A stretch of DNA of 64,000 nucleotides from Flavobacteriales bacterium UBA1494 (GTDB taxonomy: Bacteria > Bacteroidota > Bacteroidia > Flavobacteriales_E > Vicingaceae), in assembly GCA_905182175.1 (NCBI GenBank), contig CAJJAT010000014.1, positions 124,001-188,000 of the forward strand, given 5' to 3'. Positions 19,280 through 28,396 of the stretch are shown here, piece after piece; within the stretch, counting starts at the first letter, position 1, and the number at the start of each line of letters is the position of its first letter. The position numbers and the translations under genes are program-made. The notes under the pieces are model-generated. The model saw only the letters and a program-made list of their open reading frames with translations. It was not told the origin of the DNA and searched no databases.

Positions 19280-20812
19280 TTAATGTTTAAAGTGTCGTAC
19301 ACCGGTAAATACCATTTTCAAATCGTTGTTGTTGCAATAGTCAATTGACAATTGATCTTTAATTGATCCACCCGGCTGAACTACTGCTGTAATTCCTGCA
19401 AGTTTTGCTATTTCCACACAATCGGGAAAAGGAAAAAATGCATCGGAAGCCATTACAGCTCCTGCCAAGTCAAATCCAAAATGATTTGCTTTCACAATTG
19501 CTTGCTGCAAAGCATCTACTCTAGAAGTTTGACCTGTTCCACTTGCCAACAATTGACCGTGCTTAACAAAAACAATAGCATTTGACTTTGTGTTCTTCAC
19601 CATTTTAGCCGCAAACACTAAATCGTCTTTTTCTTCTTCTGTTGGCGCTAAATTAGTCACCGTTTTAAAATCGACTTTCGTCTCAGTTTCTAAATCTTTG
19701 TCCTGCACCAAGTAACCATTCAATGCCGTTCGAACTGTCTTTGTGGGCAAAGTCACCTCGTTCTGACGCAAAATAATTCTATTCTTTTTGCCTTGCAGAA
19801 TTTCTAAAGCCTCCAACTGATAAGATGGGGCAATTACTACCTCACAAAATAATACATGAATTTGCTCTGCTGTAGCAATGTCAATTGTTTCATTAGAAAT
19901 TAAAACCCCTCCAAAAGCTGAAACAGGATCTCCTGCTAGTGCAGCTGCGTAAGCACTCGATAAACTCTTTCTTGTTGCAATACCACACGCGTTGTTGTGC
20001 TTTAAAATTGCAAAAGTTGGATCATCATTTTTAAATTCAGCAATTAAGTTAACGGCAGCATCTACGTCTAACAAATTATTGTAAGACAATTCTTTACCGT
20101 GAAGTTTTTCAAACATTGCATTCAAATCACCATAAAAAGAACCTTTTTGATGAGGGTTCTCTCCATAACGCAACATTGAAGATGACCGCTCACTGACCTT
20201 TAACGATTCAGTTTCGCCTTCAGCATTGAAGTAGTCAAATATCTTAGAATCATAGTGAGATGAAATATCAAATGCTTTTCTTGCCAAAGCTTTTCTATCG
20301 GCTTTACTCGTTTCTCCATTTTTCTCCTTCAACAAACTCAAAACCTCATCGTACTGTTCTCTCGACGAAACTGTCAATACATCTTTAAAGTTTTTAGCTG
20401 CTGCTCGAATCAAAGAAATTCCGCCAATGTCAATCTTCTCAATTATTTCAGATTCTGAACCGCCATTTGCAAGCGTTTCTTCGAACGGATATAAATCCAC
20501 AATCACCAAATCAAACTCTGGAATTTCATATTCTGCGAGATGCTTTTCATCCTCTTTCAAACCTCTCCTACTCAAAATTCCACCGAACACTTTTGGATGC
20601 AACGTTTTCACTCTCCCACCCAAAATTGAAGGGTAAGAAGTAAGGTCTTCTACTCTTTGTATGTTAATACCTAAATTTTCGAGGTGTTTTTGAGTTCCTC
20701 CGGTTGAGTAAATGTTTACTCCTTGCTTTTGCAATTGTAACCCGATGGCATCTAATCCATCTTTATAAAACACTGATATTAAAGCGTTTTTTATTATTCT
20801 GTTGTCTGACAT
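19280..20812 (-). CDS. purH: bifunctional AICAR transformylase / IMP cyclohydrolase
   Basis: 510 residues. The N-terminal MGS-like cyclohydrolase domain shows GGRVKTLHPKVFGGIL (65-80); the larger AICAR transformylase domain has the catalytic Lys-His of ILKHNNACGIA (about 270) and DAFFPFPDCVEIA near the C-terminus. It carries out the last two steps of IMP synthesis. It heads the mre operon; the product is cytosolic. Length matches the family. Confidence 0.96.
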   Translation of the reverse strand: MSDNRIIKNALISVFYKDGLDAIGLQLQKQGVNIYSTGGTQKHLENLGINIQRVEDLTSYPSILGGRVKTLHPKVFGGILSRRGLKEDEKHLAEYEIPEFDLVIVDLYPFEETLANGGSESEIIEKIDIGGISLIRAAAKNFKDVLTVSSREQYDEVLSLLKEKNGETSKADRKALARKAFDISSHYDSKIFDYFNAEGETESLKVSERSSSMLRYGENPHQKGSFYGDLNAMFEKLHGKELSYNNLLDVDAAVNLIAEFKNDDPTFAILKHNNACGIATRKSLSSAYAAALAGDPVSAFGGVLISNETIDIATAEQIHVLFCEVVIAPSYQLEALEILQGKKNRIILRQNEVTLPTKTVRTALNGYLVQDKDLETETKVDFKTVTNLAPTEEEKDDLVFAAKMVKNTKSNAIVFVKHGQLLASGTGQTSRVDALQQAIVKANHFGFDLAGAVMASDAFFPFPDCVEIAKLAGITAVVQPGGSIKDQLSIDYCNNNDLKMVFTGVRHFKH

Positions 20813-21276
20813 GAAAGAGTTTACTTATACTAACAAGTTTAACAATTATCTCAAAATTTAAAAAGGTTTTAACCAGAATTTCACAAGAAGAAATGAACAA
20901 TTTAAAAGAGTTATTAACCACTTGAAAATGTGGAAAGAAAGGAATGTTTTCTTTCATCTATCCATTTTTAGTCTCAATCTTTAGTTGCGAGATGGTCTTC
21001 CCATTTCCTCTTTTCCATTTTTCATCCTCATTCATTTCTCTTAAGTTCTGTGCATAACTTTCATCTTTTCGTATTCTACCAACCTAAAATCTCATTGGGT
21101 CTTTCCTTCTTTTATATTTCATCCGATCAATCCCTTTTATTCAAGTCAAACCCTACCTTTTCATTTTTGTCTTCCATCCTTTGTCCTTTGTCCGCATTCT
21201 GTTTACAACTCATTTTTATATGAACGGTACTTTAAAAGAATTTTACTTCGCTTAACTTGGCACCTTAATATTTGCC
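20813..21276. other. 464-base divergent intergenic region
   Basis: Lies between purH (minus) and the ABC permease (plus). The plus strand from about 20940 to 21210 is unusually pyrimidine-rich, with repeated TTTCC/CATTTTT-like words, but no gene, hairpin or exact repeat stands out. Promoters of both genes must be here; I cannot place them. Confidence 0.5.
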
Positions 21277-22521
21277 ATGCTTTACCTCCGACTTTTAAAA
21301 GAAAGTTTATTTTTTGCAATTGATTCCTTAGTAGTGAACAAACTGAGAACCATATTGTCTCTGCTCGGCATTACGATCGGAATTTTCGCTATGGTTTCCG
21401 TTTTTACAATGGTTGATTCATTGGAAAACAATATCCGTAGCAGTATTTCCAGTCTTGGCGATAATGTTATTTACGTAGCAAAAATGCCATGGGATTTTGA
21501 CCCCAACCAACCGTGGTGGGATTATATTAGACGACCGCAGCCTGATTTAAACGAATTTAGAATGCTAAAAAAGCAGATTGCTAATGCTGAAGCTATCGCC
21601 ATGGTATTGGGTGGTGGAACAACTGTTAAATTCGAAAACAACTCCATGAACAATGTGGAAGGTACAGGAGTAACAAGCGAGTATAATCAAATTTGGGATT
21701 TAAAAATTGAAAAAGGTCGGTACATAACAGAACTTGAGAGCAACAGCGGGAGACCCGTTGGCGTGATTGGCGCCGATGTAGCAAGTGGACTATTTGGAAG
21801 CACTAACCCCATTGGCAAAAAACTAAAAATTAAGGGTCGAAAACTCGAAGTAATTGGAATTTTAGAAAAAGAAGGCGAAAGCATAATGGGCCAAACTAAC
21901 GATCGAAAAATATTTATGCCGCTCCAATTTGCTCGAAATTTTTACAATCTGAAAAGCCGAAACTCAAATGCTGTGATCATGGTAAGAGCCAAAGATGGTG
22001 TTGGGAACGAAGAACTGAAAGACGAGCTTACCGGAGTAATGCGCTCTTTGCGAAAATTGAAACCAAAAGTAAAAAACGATTTTGCATTGAACGAAATGAG
22101 CATGCTCTCGCAAGGATTTGACGCTATTTTTGGCGTCATTAATATCTCAGGATTTGTAATTGGAATATTCTCTATTCTAGTGGGAGGGTTTAGCATTGCT
22201 AACATTATGTTTGTTTCTGTGAAAGAACGGACAAGTCTTATTGGAATTCAAAAGTCTTTGGGCGCAAAGAATTTCTTTATTCTATTTCAGTTTTTATTTG
22301 AATCTGTTTTCTTGTGCTTAATTGGGGGTGCCGTGGGTTTATTCTTAATTTTTTTAGGCACACTTGCCATGACTCACATTTTCGATTTCCCTACCGCTTT
22401 AGGCTTAAACAACATTCTTTTAGGAGTTGGCCTTTCAGCCGGAATTGGCATTATTGCAGGAATTATTCCTTCCTACCAAGCAAGCAGGTTAGACCCCGTT
22501 GAGGCAATTCGGGCGAATTAA
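21277..22521 (+). CDS. MacB/FtsX-type ABC transporter permease
   Basis: 414 residues with the MacB layout: N-terminal membrane helix (about 25-45), a large periplasmic MacB-PCD domain (about 46-280), and three C-terminal helices. Family stretches include KLRTILSLLGITIGIFAMV, FSIANIMFVSVKERTSLIGI and IIPSYQASRLDPVEAIR. Such permeases couple ATP use by a separate ATPase to export or release of substrates at the envelope. No ATPase gene is adjacent, so its partner is elsewhere. Substrate unknown. Confidence 0.9.
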   Translation: MLYLRLLKESLFFAIDSLVVNKLRTILSLLGITIGIFAMVSVFTMVDSLENNIRSSISSLGDNVIYVAKMPWDFDPNQPWWDYIRRPQPDLNEFRMLKKQIANAEAIAMVLGGGTTVKFENNSMNNVEGTGVTSEYNQIWDLKIEKGRYITELESNSGRPVGVIGADVASGLFGSTNPIGKKLKIKGRKLEVIGILEKEGESIMGQTNDRKIFMPLQFARNFYNLKSRNSNAVIMVRAKDGVGNEELKDELTGVMRSLRKLKPKVKNDFALNEMSMLSQGFDAIFGVINISGFVIGIFSILVGGFSIANIMFVSVKERTSLIGIQKSLGAKNFFILFQFLFESVFLCLIGGAVGLFLIFLGTLAMTHIFDFPTALGLNNILLGVGLSAGIGIIAGIIPSYQASRLDPVEAIRAN

Positions 22522-22821
22522 TTCGCAATCTCATCCAGTTTATTGCCTCCCTTTCCTGCGATTTCTTTCCTTGTTAAATTCAATTACAAATGGAATAAGT
22601 ACTCCAAAAGGATTGCAAATCCAGGACAGTTTAAAAAATAATAATATTTTTTTGTGTTTTTTTAACAAAACTTAACTTATTTATTTAAAGGGATATACAA
22701 TTTAAAAAAGGTGGCTTTTTGGATAAAAAACTAGTTTTACGTTTAACAATTCCAACAAAAGATTAAACATTCTTCAACCTTTGCTGTTACAACTGAAATA
22801 ATTAAACTTAAATAATTAACT

Positions 22822-23580
22822 ATGGATTTATTAAATGTACTTGTTATACCGAAAGATGACCCGATAGCGTTCACTTTCTTTACCGGCTATATGGCAATGC
22901 TTGCAGCCTCAATTTTTTTCTTCTTCGAAAGAGGCAGAGTTGATGATAAGTGGAAACTGTCATTATTAGTATCAGCACTAATTACATTTATTGCTGCAGT
23001 TCATTATTATTACATGAGAGACTATTATCTCGCGACAGGGGAAAACCCCACCGCACTAAGGTACATAGATTGGACCTTAACAGTTCCGTTAATGTGTGTT
23101 GAATTTTACTTGCTTACAAAAGCTGCAGGTGCAAAAATTGCTTTATTATGGAAATTAATTGCTGCATCAGTTTTGATGCTTGTAGCTGGTTACATTGGAG
23201 AAGCTTTTAATCCAGAAGGTGGAGACACTGCTCACTCTGTATTATGGGGAGTAATTTCAACTATTGGATATATTTACATTCTTTACACTGCATGGTTTGG
23301 TGAAGTAGCTAAGTTAGCGGCAGCAAGCAACAATGAAATTGTGAAAAAAGGTGTTAGAACGTTAGCATGGTTTGTGCTTGCAGGATGGGCTATTTACCCA
23401 ATAGGTTACATGTGTATGCCTGGAGGTTGGTTAAATACAGCATTCGGATGGGGTTCTGAAAATGTTGATTTATTCTACAACATTGCAGATGCCATTAATA
23501 AAATTGGATTTGGTCTAGTAGTATATGGCATAGCCATTACTGCAACTGAACAAAATAAAGCGAAAGCAAAAACTGCTTAA
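22822..23580 (+). CDS. proteorhodopsin, probably green-absorbing, light-driven proton pump
   Basis: 252 residues, seven membrane helices. Key residues by alignment with proteorhodopsin: Schiff-base lysine Lys227 (NIADAINKIGFG), proton acceptor Asp83 and donor Glu94 in RYIDWTLTVPLMCVEFYL, and helix B His61 (counterion partner). The spectral-tuning position is Met91, the residue common in flavobacterial green-absorbing forms. The DTE triad (Asp83, Thr87, Glu94) indicates a proton pump rather than a sodium (NDQ) or chloride pump. A terminator follows and the retinal-making enzyme Blh comes next. Confidence 0.96.
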   Translation: MDLLNVLVIPKDDPIAFTFFTGYMAMLAASIFFFFERGRVDDKWKLSLLVSALITFIAAVHYYYMRDYYLATGENPTALRYIDWTLTVPLMCVEFYLLTKAAGAKIALLWKLIAASVLMLVAGYIGEAFNPEGGDTAHSVLWGVISTIGYIYILYTAWFGEVAKLAAASNNEIVKKGVRTLAWFVLAGWAIYPIGYMCMPGGWLNTAFGWGSENVDLFYNIADAINKIGFGLVVYGIAITATEQNKAKAKTA

Positions 23581-23587
23581 ATTTAAG

Positions 23588-23627
23588 ACCCTGTGCTACT
23601 AACCTTAGCACAGGGTTTATTTTTTTC
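23588..23627 (+). terminator. intrinsic terminator between proteorhodopsin and blh
   Basis: Perfect 11-base stem ACCCTGTGCTA (23588-23598) / TAGCACAGGGT (23606-23616), seven-base loop, then TTATTTTTTTC. The T-tract ends immediately before the blh ATG at 23628. It would end most proteorhodopsin transcripts, with blh made from read-through. Confidence 0.9.
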
Positions 23628-24560
23628 ATGACCAAAGCCATCTTCTTCTTTATTTCTTGCTTACTTCTCCTGTTGCCACTAGTATTTAATGCAGGAGAAA
23701 TTTCTATGTCCAGCCAATTACTATTTACAACACCTTTTCTTCTGTTGTTTGGTATCCCTCACGGTGCAATTGACAATGTACTATACCTGCGAAACAATAA
23801 AATTAAAAACACTCACTTTATTGCGATTTACTTGGTTTTTGTTGCCTCCAATATTGCAATTTGGATTTTCTCTCCAACCATAGCGTATGTGCTGTTTCTA
23901 TTTCTCTCAGCCTATCATTTCGGTCAATCACAATTTACTCATTACTTCGACAAGCAACCATCAAGCCACAAAGCGCTCTATTTGTTTTGGGGCATTTCAA
24001 TCCTTTCCGGTCTTTTGTATTTCAACATAGCTGAAACCCACTCCATCATGGTTCAACATGAAGAATTTGCTGTTTTCAGTCCTCTGCACCAAGAAGTTGA
24101 CATGCTGTATCTGTTCCTTGCCTCTACATTACTTACAGTGTCATTCATTATCTATCTTACTGCCAAAAAATTCCTAACGATTGAGAATATGTTTATGGAG
24201 TTACTCGTAATTTCTCTGGTTCTAATTTGCTTTTACTTGCTCCCTTTTTTAATAGGCTTTACTTTGTACTTTATCGTTCTTCACTCATTTAAAGTATTGA
24301 AAGAAGAATACCATTTTCTTGATTCTAAGAAAGAGATTAGCTCCTTTAAAGGCTTCATTCAACTCATCGCACCATTTACACTACTTTCCGTTTTTGGTAT
24401 TTTATTTCTTTTTGGATTAATTTATTTGGATGTCCTGACGTTTTCTTACGGTTATTGCTTGTTGATTGTTATTTCCTCTATTACCCTTCCGCACGTATTT
24501 GTAATGAACAAGTTTTACGGGATTCTATTTAGCAGTAAACGATCACCCGAACTGGTCTAG
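23628..24560 (+). CDS. blh: Brp/Blh family beta-carotene 15,15'-dioxygenase
   Basis: 310 residues, integral membrane protein with about eight helices. It splits beta-carotene into two retinal molecules, the chromophore of proteorhodopsin. The conserved iron-ligand histidines appear as His45 (GIPHGAIDN), His97 (SAYHFGQSQ), His219 (FIVLHSFKVLKEE) and His289 (ITLPHVFVMNKFY). It begins 47 bases after the proteorhodopsin stop, directly behind a terminator. No carotenoid synthesis genes (crt) are in the window. Confidence 0.93.
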   Translation: MTKAIFFFISCLLLLLPLVFNAGEISMSSQLLFTTPFLLLFGIPHGAIDNVLYLRNNKIKNTHFIAIYLVFVASNIAIWIFSPTIAYVLFLFLSAYHFGQSQFTHYFDKQPSSHKALYLFWGISILSGLLYFNIAETHSIMVQHEEFAVFSPLHQEVDMLYLFLASTLLTVSFIIYLTAKKFLTIENMFMELLVISLVLICFYLLPFLIGFTLYFIVLHSFKVLKEEYHFLDSKKEISSFKGFIQLIAPFTLLSVFGILFLFGLIYLDVLTFSYGYCLLIVISSITLPHVFVMNKFYGILFSSKRSPELV

Positions 24561-24608
24561 TCAACATTTTACTACCCGAATTTTTGATTTTGATGGGCAA
24601 ACAAATGC

Positions 24609-24872
24609 GATGTATAAAAAATGGGTTAAGTGCAACTTTAAGGAAGTAAACCAAAAAACACCTTAACTTCTCTAACTCAAGTATACCTCTTGTGATGTCC
24701 TTGCTCATGCTCTTCATTAAATAACTCCACATACCCGTCAGCTTATTTTCTATTTTATTCATCAGCCTTTCTGCAACTCTAAAACTTTTCATAGCGCATC
24801 CAAATCGCAGAAGCATTTTATTAATGCACCCCAACGCAACTCACAACGTATCTTATCGATTTTTTATACACC
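24609..24872. repeat. imperfect inverted repeats bounding ~260 bases
   Basis: TGTATAAAAAAT occurs at about 24612-24623 and again, inverted, at about 24858-24870 (ATTTTTTATACA). Similar but diverged bases lie next to each core. A small element or cassette boundary is possible; no transposase or target duplication is seen. Confidence 0.35.
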
Positions 24873-25025
24873 CTAATTGGGCTGGGTATGTCTATTCAAC
24901 TTCGCCAGTGCTCTGCCCTTATTTACATAAGCATCAATATTCTCGCCATCTTCAAAACGTTGTCCGCCAACCTTGTTTACATTGTAATTAGGTTCTACAA
25001 ATGCAGGCTCTAAACCGTCCAACTA
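24873..25025 (-). pseudogene. unidentified coding remnant
   Basis: Fifty open codons after a TAG at 25023-25025: LDGLEPAFVEPNYNVNKVGG then DAYVNKGRALAKLNRH, ending at TAG 24873. Composition looks protein-like. The upstream sequence in another frame (ENINYLKGLAK) could be the start of the same gene. Family not recognised; low certainty that it was ever a gene. Confidence 0.3.
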
Positions 25026-25514
25026 CATTTTGCCAAGCCTTTCAAGTAATTAATATTCTCGCTGACGGGCTCTCTAAACATCTATAGTAATGAAAATAAG
25101 GGAAATAATAAGGATAAGTAAGCCTGTCACAAAGTTAAAATTAATCCAACTCAAGAGCAATGAATGCTTTGCAAGCCAAAATAAGAAGCACACTTAGTAC
25201 TTTTTTAATGTGTAAAATGTGACCAATGGATTTCAGAAACTAGTAACCTCACTAACTGTTACGAATTAATTGACTCTCCCTACAAAATAAATTTCACCAA
25301 GGTAAGTTGAAAGCATTCTTCACCAGGAGAAGTACCTTACAAAGAAGCTAAAGAAGCCTTTGACCGTTTAATTTTGCTTACAATACGTTACAAACTAAAC
25401 CCTTAATCACAAGTTATTTTAAACTTTTTCTCTTATATTGGAGTTTCGAAAATACTACAGAACAAAAGGAGAATAAACTCACCTTTCCGTTTATCTGGGT
25501 GTTAGCAAAAATTC

Positions 25515-25802
25515 ATGTATATAAAACGTTCAATTTCTTTAATTGCTTCAGCAATTGCAATTCTTGTCATGATTTATCATTTAAATCTAATAGAAGAGTC
25601 CTACAAAGACCCAGAGCTTGGTGCGCTAAGAGAATTTGTTTCACTTTTTATCTATAGCCGTACAACCAGAATCATAATGTTGGTTTTTCTAATCTCAGCC
25701 ATTTTAGTAGATAGGATTTTAAATAAACGGAAATTTGGGTTCCTAAATATTGTTGGTAATATCTTAGCATTACTTATGCTTATTCACTTTTACCTACAAT
25801 AA
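25515..25802 (+). CDS. small three-helix membrane protein of unknown function
   Basis: 95 residues starting at ATG. Three hydrophobic segments: about 7-25 (ISLIASAIAILVMIYHL), 50-68 (TRIIMLVFLISAILV) and 75-93 (FLNIVGNILALLMLIHFYL), with charged loops (EESYKDPELGALREF, NKRKFG). Composition is natural for an inner-membrane protein and the stop follows a clean C-terminus. It is isolated within gene-poor repeats and may be a cassette-type gene. No family recognised. Confidence 0.5.
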   Translation: MYIKRSISLIASAIAILVMIYHLNLIEESYKDPELGALREFVSLFIYSRTTRIIMLVFLISAILVDRILNKRKFGFLNIVGNILALLMLIHFYLQ

Positions 25803-25815
25803 ATAGACTGAGAAC

Positions 25816-26120
25816 CTAACTCAAAACATACTCAACTCAGGGACTAAATTGATTTCATCTGTTAAGATTTTGAACAAACAAAATCACAAACTTTAGCTTT
25901 TCAATTTAGCACAAAGTTTCTGTGTAAGTTGACTTGGTATTTGACTCGAGAACAAGACCTGAGAACCTAACTGTTAGAACAATAACTTTTGCTAACATTA
26001 TGTAAAATGCATTGAACGTAAGTAGGTTACGTTAGTTTAGTAGCCGTCTGAAACTTCTCAAAATCTACTTGGCAGATTTCGTAATGGCTGAAAAAATACA
26101 AAACTGCAAAGCAGTTTTTG
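25816..26120. repeat. ~305-base direct repeat, copy A
   Basis: Diverged copy of 29071-29378. Shared words in the same order include CTCAAAAC, GATTTTGAACAAACAAAA, TTAGTTTCTGT-like, GAAACTT and TTGGCAGATTTCGTAAT. Contains AACGTAA/TTACGTT (hairpin with loop GTAGG) near 26012-26030 and AAACTGC-AAA-GCAGTTT at 26100-26116. Follows the small membrane protein gene closely. Confidence 0.7.
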
Positions 26121-26534
26121 CTAATTAGTTAAACGTTAATTGTATCTTTATCAAGCGCCCAACGACATCTTACATGGGCGTTGTGTGAAAAATTAGAGAT
26201 AAAATTAATGCTTTGAAGGTAGTACTTTAAAATCTCATGCAATTGAAGTCGTTTCCTATTAAAATCAACCGTATAATTGAATAAATAGAGATTAAGATAT
26301 AGCATTTCTTCTAAAATAAGAGGGGCGAGATAAATCCCATTAATTTCTTTGGTATCATTTTTTCTCTGGTGTTTCTGAGTGGTTTCAAAATAAAAATTAA
26401 AACCCTACGAACGCATTCCACTCCCTTTTTTGAAAGAGTATGGTTGATCCGGAGTTCTACTAGAAAAGTTCCCCTCATTAACAAAAATAAATCAAGTCTC
26501 CTCGCTATTTAATAGCTATTTATAGTCGCATTCA
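26121..26534. other. 414-base region downstream of the hydrolase gene
   Basis: No gene seen. Holds an imperfect palindrome at 26154-26186, GCGCCCAACG...GGGCGTTGTGTG, in which CGCCC pairs with GGGCG or CAACG with CGTTG. It resembles the boundaries seen at 28290-28322 and 28967-28995. Confidence 0.4.
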
Positions 26535-27686
26535 TTATTTAATAAACTTAGTAGAATACAGATACCCTTCTTTAGAGATTAAAACTAAGTAAGTCCCTGT
26601 AGGGAGATGAGAAACATCAATTTGAACATTATCTTTTTTAATTAAATGCTCGTGAAGCTTTTTACCAAGGACATTATAAATTTGAAGCCTTCCTCCTCTT
26701 TGCTCCTCTGTTATTGCTAGATTAATTTGATTTGATGCGGGATTGGGATATAGTTTAATCTCACTATCCACGTGAAGTTCTTGCATACTAGTAATGTTGC
26801 AACGCTGAGAAGAGTTTATGCGAAAAGAATTTTGTAATGAATCATTGAAACGAGTCCAAGCACTCGTATCTCCTTTTAAAGAATAAGCCAACCAAGGATT
26901 TAAAAAATCAAATGTGACTGATTGTTGCTGTGCTCTGCTAATGTTAAGAGTTGGGTTACAAAATGATTCCCCTAGGTTACAATTGAAGTTATTGTTCGCA
27001 AAATAACAATGTCCTCCATTAATAATACGGATGTGGGTTTTACAAATAGAACTCAAACTATCATACATTAAAGTTTGGTTGGTATTAGTCGGAGCAACGC
27101 AGTCGTCGTCACCCGAAAAAACAAGCGAAGGAACGTTAACATTTAAGGCCGCAGCTATAGCTGAAGGAGTAGTTTCTGCCGCAGCAAAATTGACTAATGC
27201 ACTAATTGTGGTATTATTCTCCGCTGCTAAAAAAGAGGCCCCTCCACCCATAGAATGTCCCATTAGTGCAGTTTCTAGGGCTAAAGAATTAAAAAATAGC
27301 GAAGTACTATCTAAGTTTTCGTTTTGCATTTGAGCGGCTAAAAATTCTAAATCAAGTCCAAAAGCGCCATGATTGGGACTTATACTCATTTCTGTTGTTG
27401 GAAAACACATCACATATCCTTTTGGGACTAATTCTGTCCAAAAGTTTTGATAAGCATTCCAAGACATTAAAAACCCATGTCCAAAAATCAAAACAGGGAA
27501 ACTACCAGAATCAACTGCCACATTTTGACCTGTACTGATGCCTGGATAATAAATTTCAGTTGAAATGTTTCTACTTCTACTGCTATCCCTATAGGTGATT
27601 GTAGTATGTCCTATATTAAAGGACTGTGCCATTGAATTGGTGGAAATAATGAATAAACTAATAATGATAAATTGCCTTAATTTCAT
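26535..27686 (-). CDS. secreted alpha/beta hydrolase, polyesterase/cutinase-like, with T9SS sorting domain
   Basis: 383 residues. Signal peptide 1-20 (ending NSMAQ); alpha/beta hydrolase domain about 25-295; T9SS type A sorting domain about 308-383 (IKLYPNPASNQINLAI, GTYLVLI). Catalytic Ser145 in GHSMGGGAS, Asp193-195 in FSGDDDCVAP, and His226 in INGGHCYFAN. These motifs resemble the PETase/cutinase/PAF-acetylhydrolase group: APxN...YDS and INGGxH lie where IsPETase has APVNSSALPIYDS and INGGSH. Oxyanion segment FGHGFLMSW at 68-76. It would be exported by T9SS and act outside the cell on esters. Activity on plastic is not implied by sequence alone. The VOC remnant lies upstream on the same strand. 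Confidence 0.88.
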   Translation of the reverse strand: MKLRQFIIISLFIISTNSMAQSFNIGHTTITYRDSSRSRNISTEIYYPGISTGQNVAVDSGSFPVLIFGHGFLMSWNAYQNFWTELVPKGYVMCFPTTEMSISPNHGAFGLDLEFLAAQMQNENLDSTSLFFNSLALETALMGHSMGGGASFLAAENNTTISALVNFAAAETTPSAIAAALNVNVPSLVFSGDDDCVAPTNTNQTLMYDSLSSICKTHIRIINGGHCYFANNNFNCNLGESFCNPTLNISRAQQQSVTFDFLNPWLAYSLKGDTSAWTRFNDSLQNSFRINSSQRCNITSMQELHVDSEIKLYPNPASNQINLAITEEQRGGRLQIYNVLGKKLHEHLIKKDNVQIDVSHLPTGTYLVLISKEGYLYSTKFIK

Positions 27687-27722
27687 TTTAATCGAATTGT
27701 GTTTCTTACTTACTATATTGCA

Positions 27723-28024
27723 TTATTCAGTGGGTGCTCCATTGTATTCAATAAAGCAACGGTTAATCCTTCTGAAAGAAAATTGGGTTCAACAATTACT
27801 TTTTGACCTTTAATTGCCTCTGCTAAGTCATCTACCTCAAATGCTAGAGGAGGAACTGGTGGCACCCATTTAGGATAAAGAGCATCTTCTTGAAAACGCA
27901 TCCATTGTGTTTTATGCGGGCCCTTTTCATAATCAGCTACCATCATTTTTAAATGCGGAAGATAAATTTCGCCTTCTTTCGTTTCTGTTGTAGGAATTCC
28001 TAAGTGATAGAATTTTTTCTTCAT
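27723..28024 (-). pseudogene. VOC (glyoxalase/bleomycin-resistance) family protein, frameshifted
   Basis: The frame from ATG at 28024 has a typical VOC pattern (FYHLGIPTTE, DALYPKWVPPVPPLAFEVDD, KVIVEPNFLSEGLTVA). At the AAA at 27753-27755 it leaves the family: as written it ends LLNTMEHPLNNAI at 27713, but one more T on the minus strand gives the expected FIEYNGAPTE and a stop at 27723. Even then it ends about ten residues short of usual members. Probably a decayed gene; a homopolymer sequence error is the alternative. Confidence 0.7.
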
Positions 28025-28396
28025 TGCAAATCCATTTCACAAAGGTGCTGATTTTAAAAATCACTGTGCGAACTTTCCTAAGAAATAAGAATAAAATTTA
28101 CAGACTGATAGTAAAACAACTTTTGCTAGCAGGCTGTATGTTGCATCTTGGGTTTGGCAGTTAGATTAGCTCCTATTCCATTTTCTAAGCCTACAAAATC
28201 TGCAAGCAGATTTTAAGAAAATCAGATAGTTGAAAAGCTGCTTCGCTACTTTTACTCATTAGTAAATTGAAAGTATTATTTTTATCTACCTTGCAACGGC
28301 AACATACAAGGTTGGTTGTAAGCAATTCCCAAAAAAATCAACTCCCCATTTGAATTCCTATAATCAAGGTGTTTGATTTACGCCAAACTTTAAATT
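28025..28396. other. 372-base spacer with cassette-boundary-like repeats
   Basis: Between VOC (minus) and parD (plus). About 28090-28260 shares words with the 305-base repeats (ACAACTTTTGCTA, AAATCTGC). AAAATCTGC-AA-GCAGATTTT is a perfect hairpin at 28195-28214. CTTGCAAC (28290-28297) and GTTGTAAG (28315-28322) form an eight-base stem with one mismatch about 75 bases before parD. Confidence 0.5.

Larger units (their letters stand above)
24561..25514. other. 954-base region of degraded sequence
   Basis: No convincing complete gene. Contains an inverted-repeat pair (24609-24872), a 50-codon remnant on the minus strand (24873-25025), and the string CTAGTAACCTCACT at about 25238-25251, which recurs at about 29661-29674 near the far end of the accessory stretch. 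Otherwise AT-rich with many stops. Confidence 0.45.

Noticed and set aside
22650-22821. Promoter for proteorhodopsin
   Set aside because: AT-rich with several near matches to TAnnTTTG but none with a properly spaced -33 element.
24529-24834. 101-residue minus-strand open frame overlapping the end of blh
   Set aside because: No family, low-complexity mix, overlaps blh and one of the inverted repeats; likely chance.
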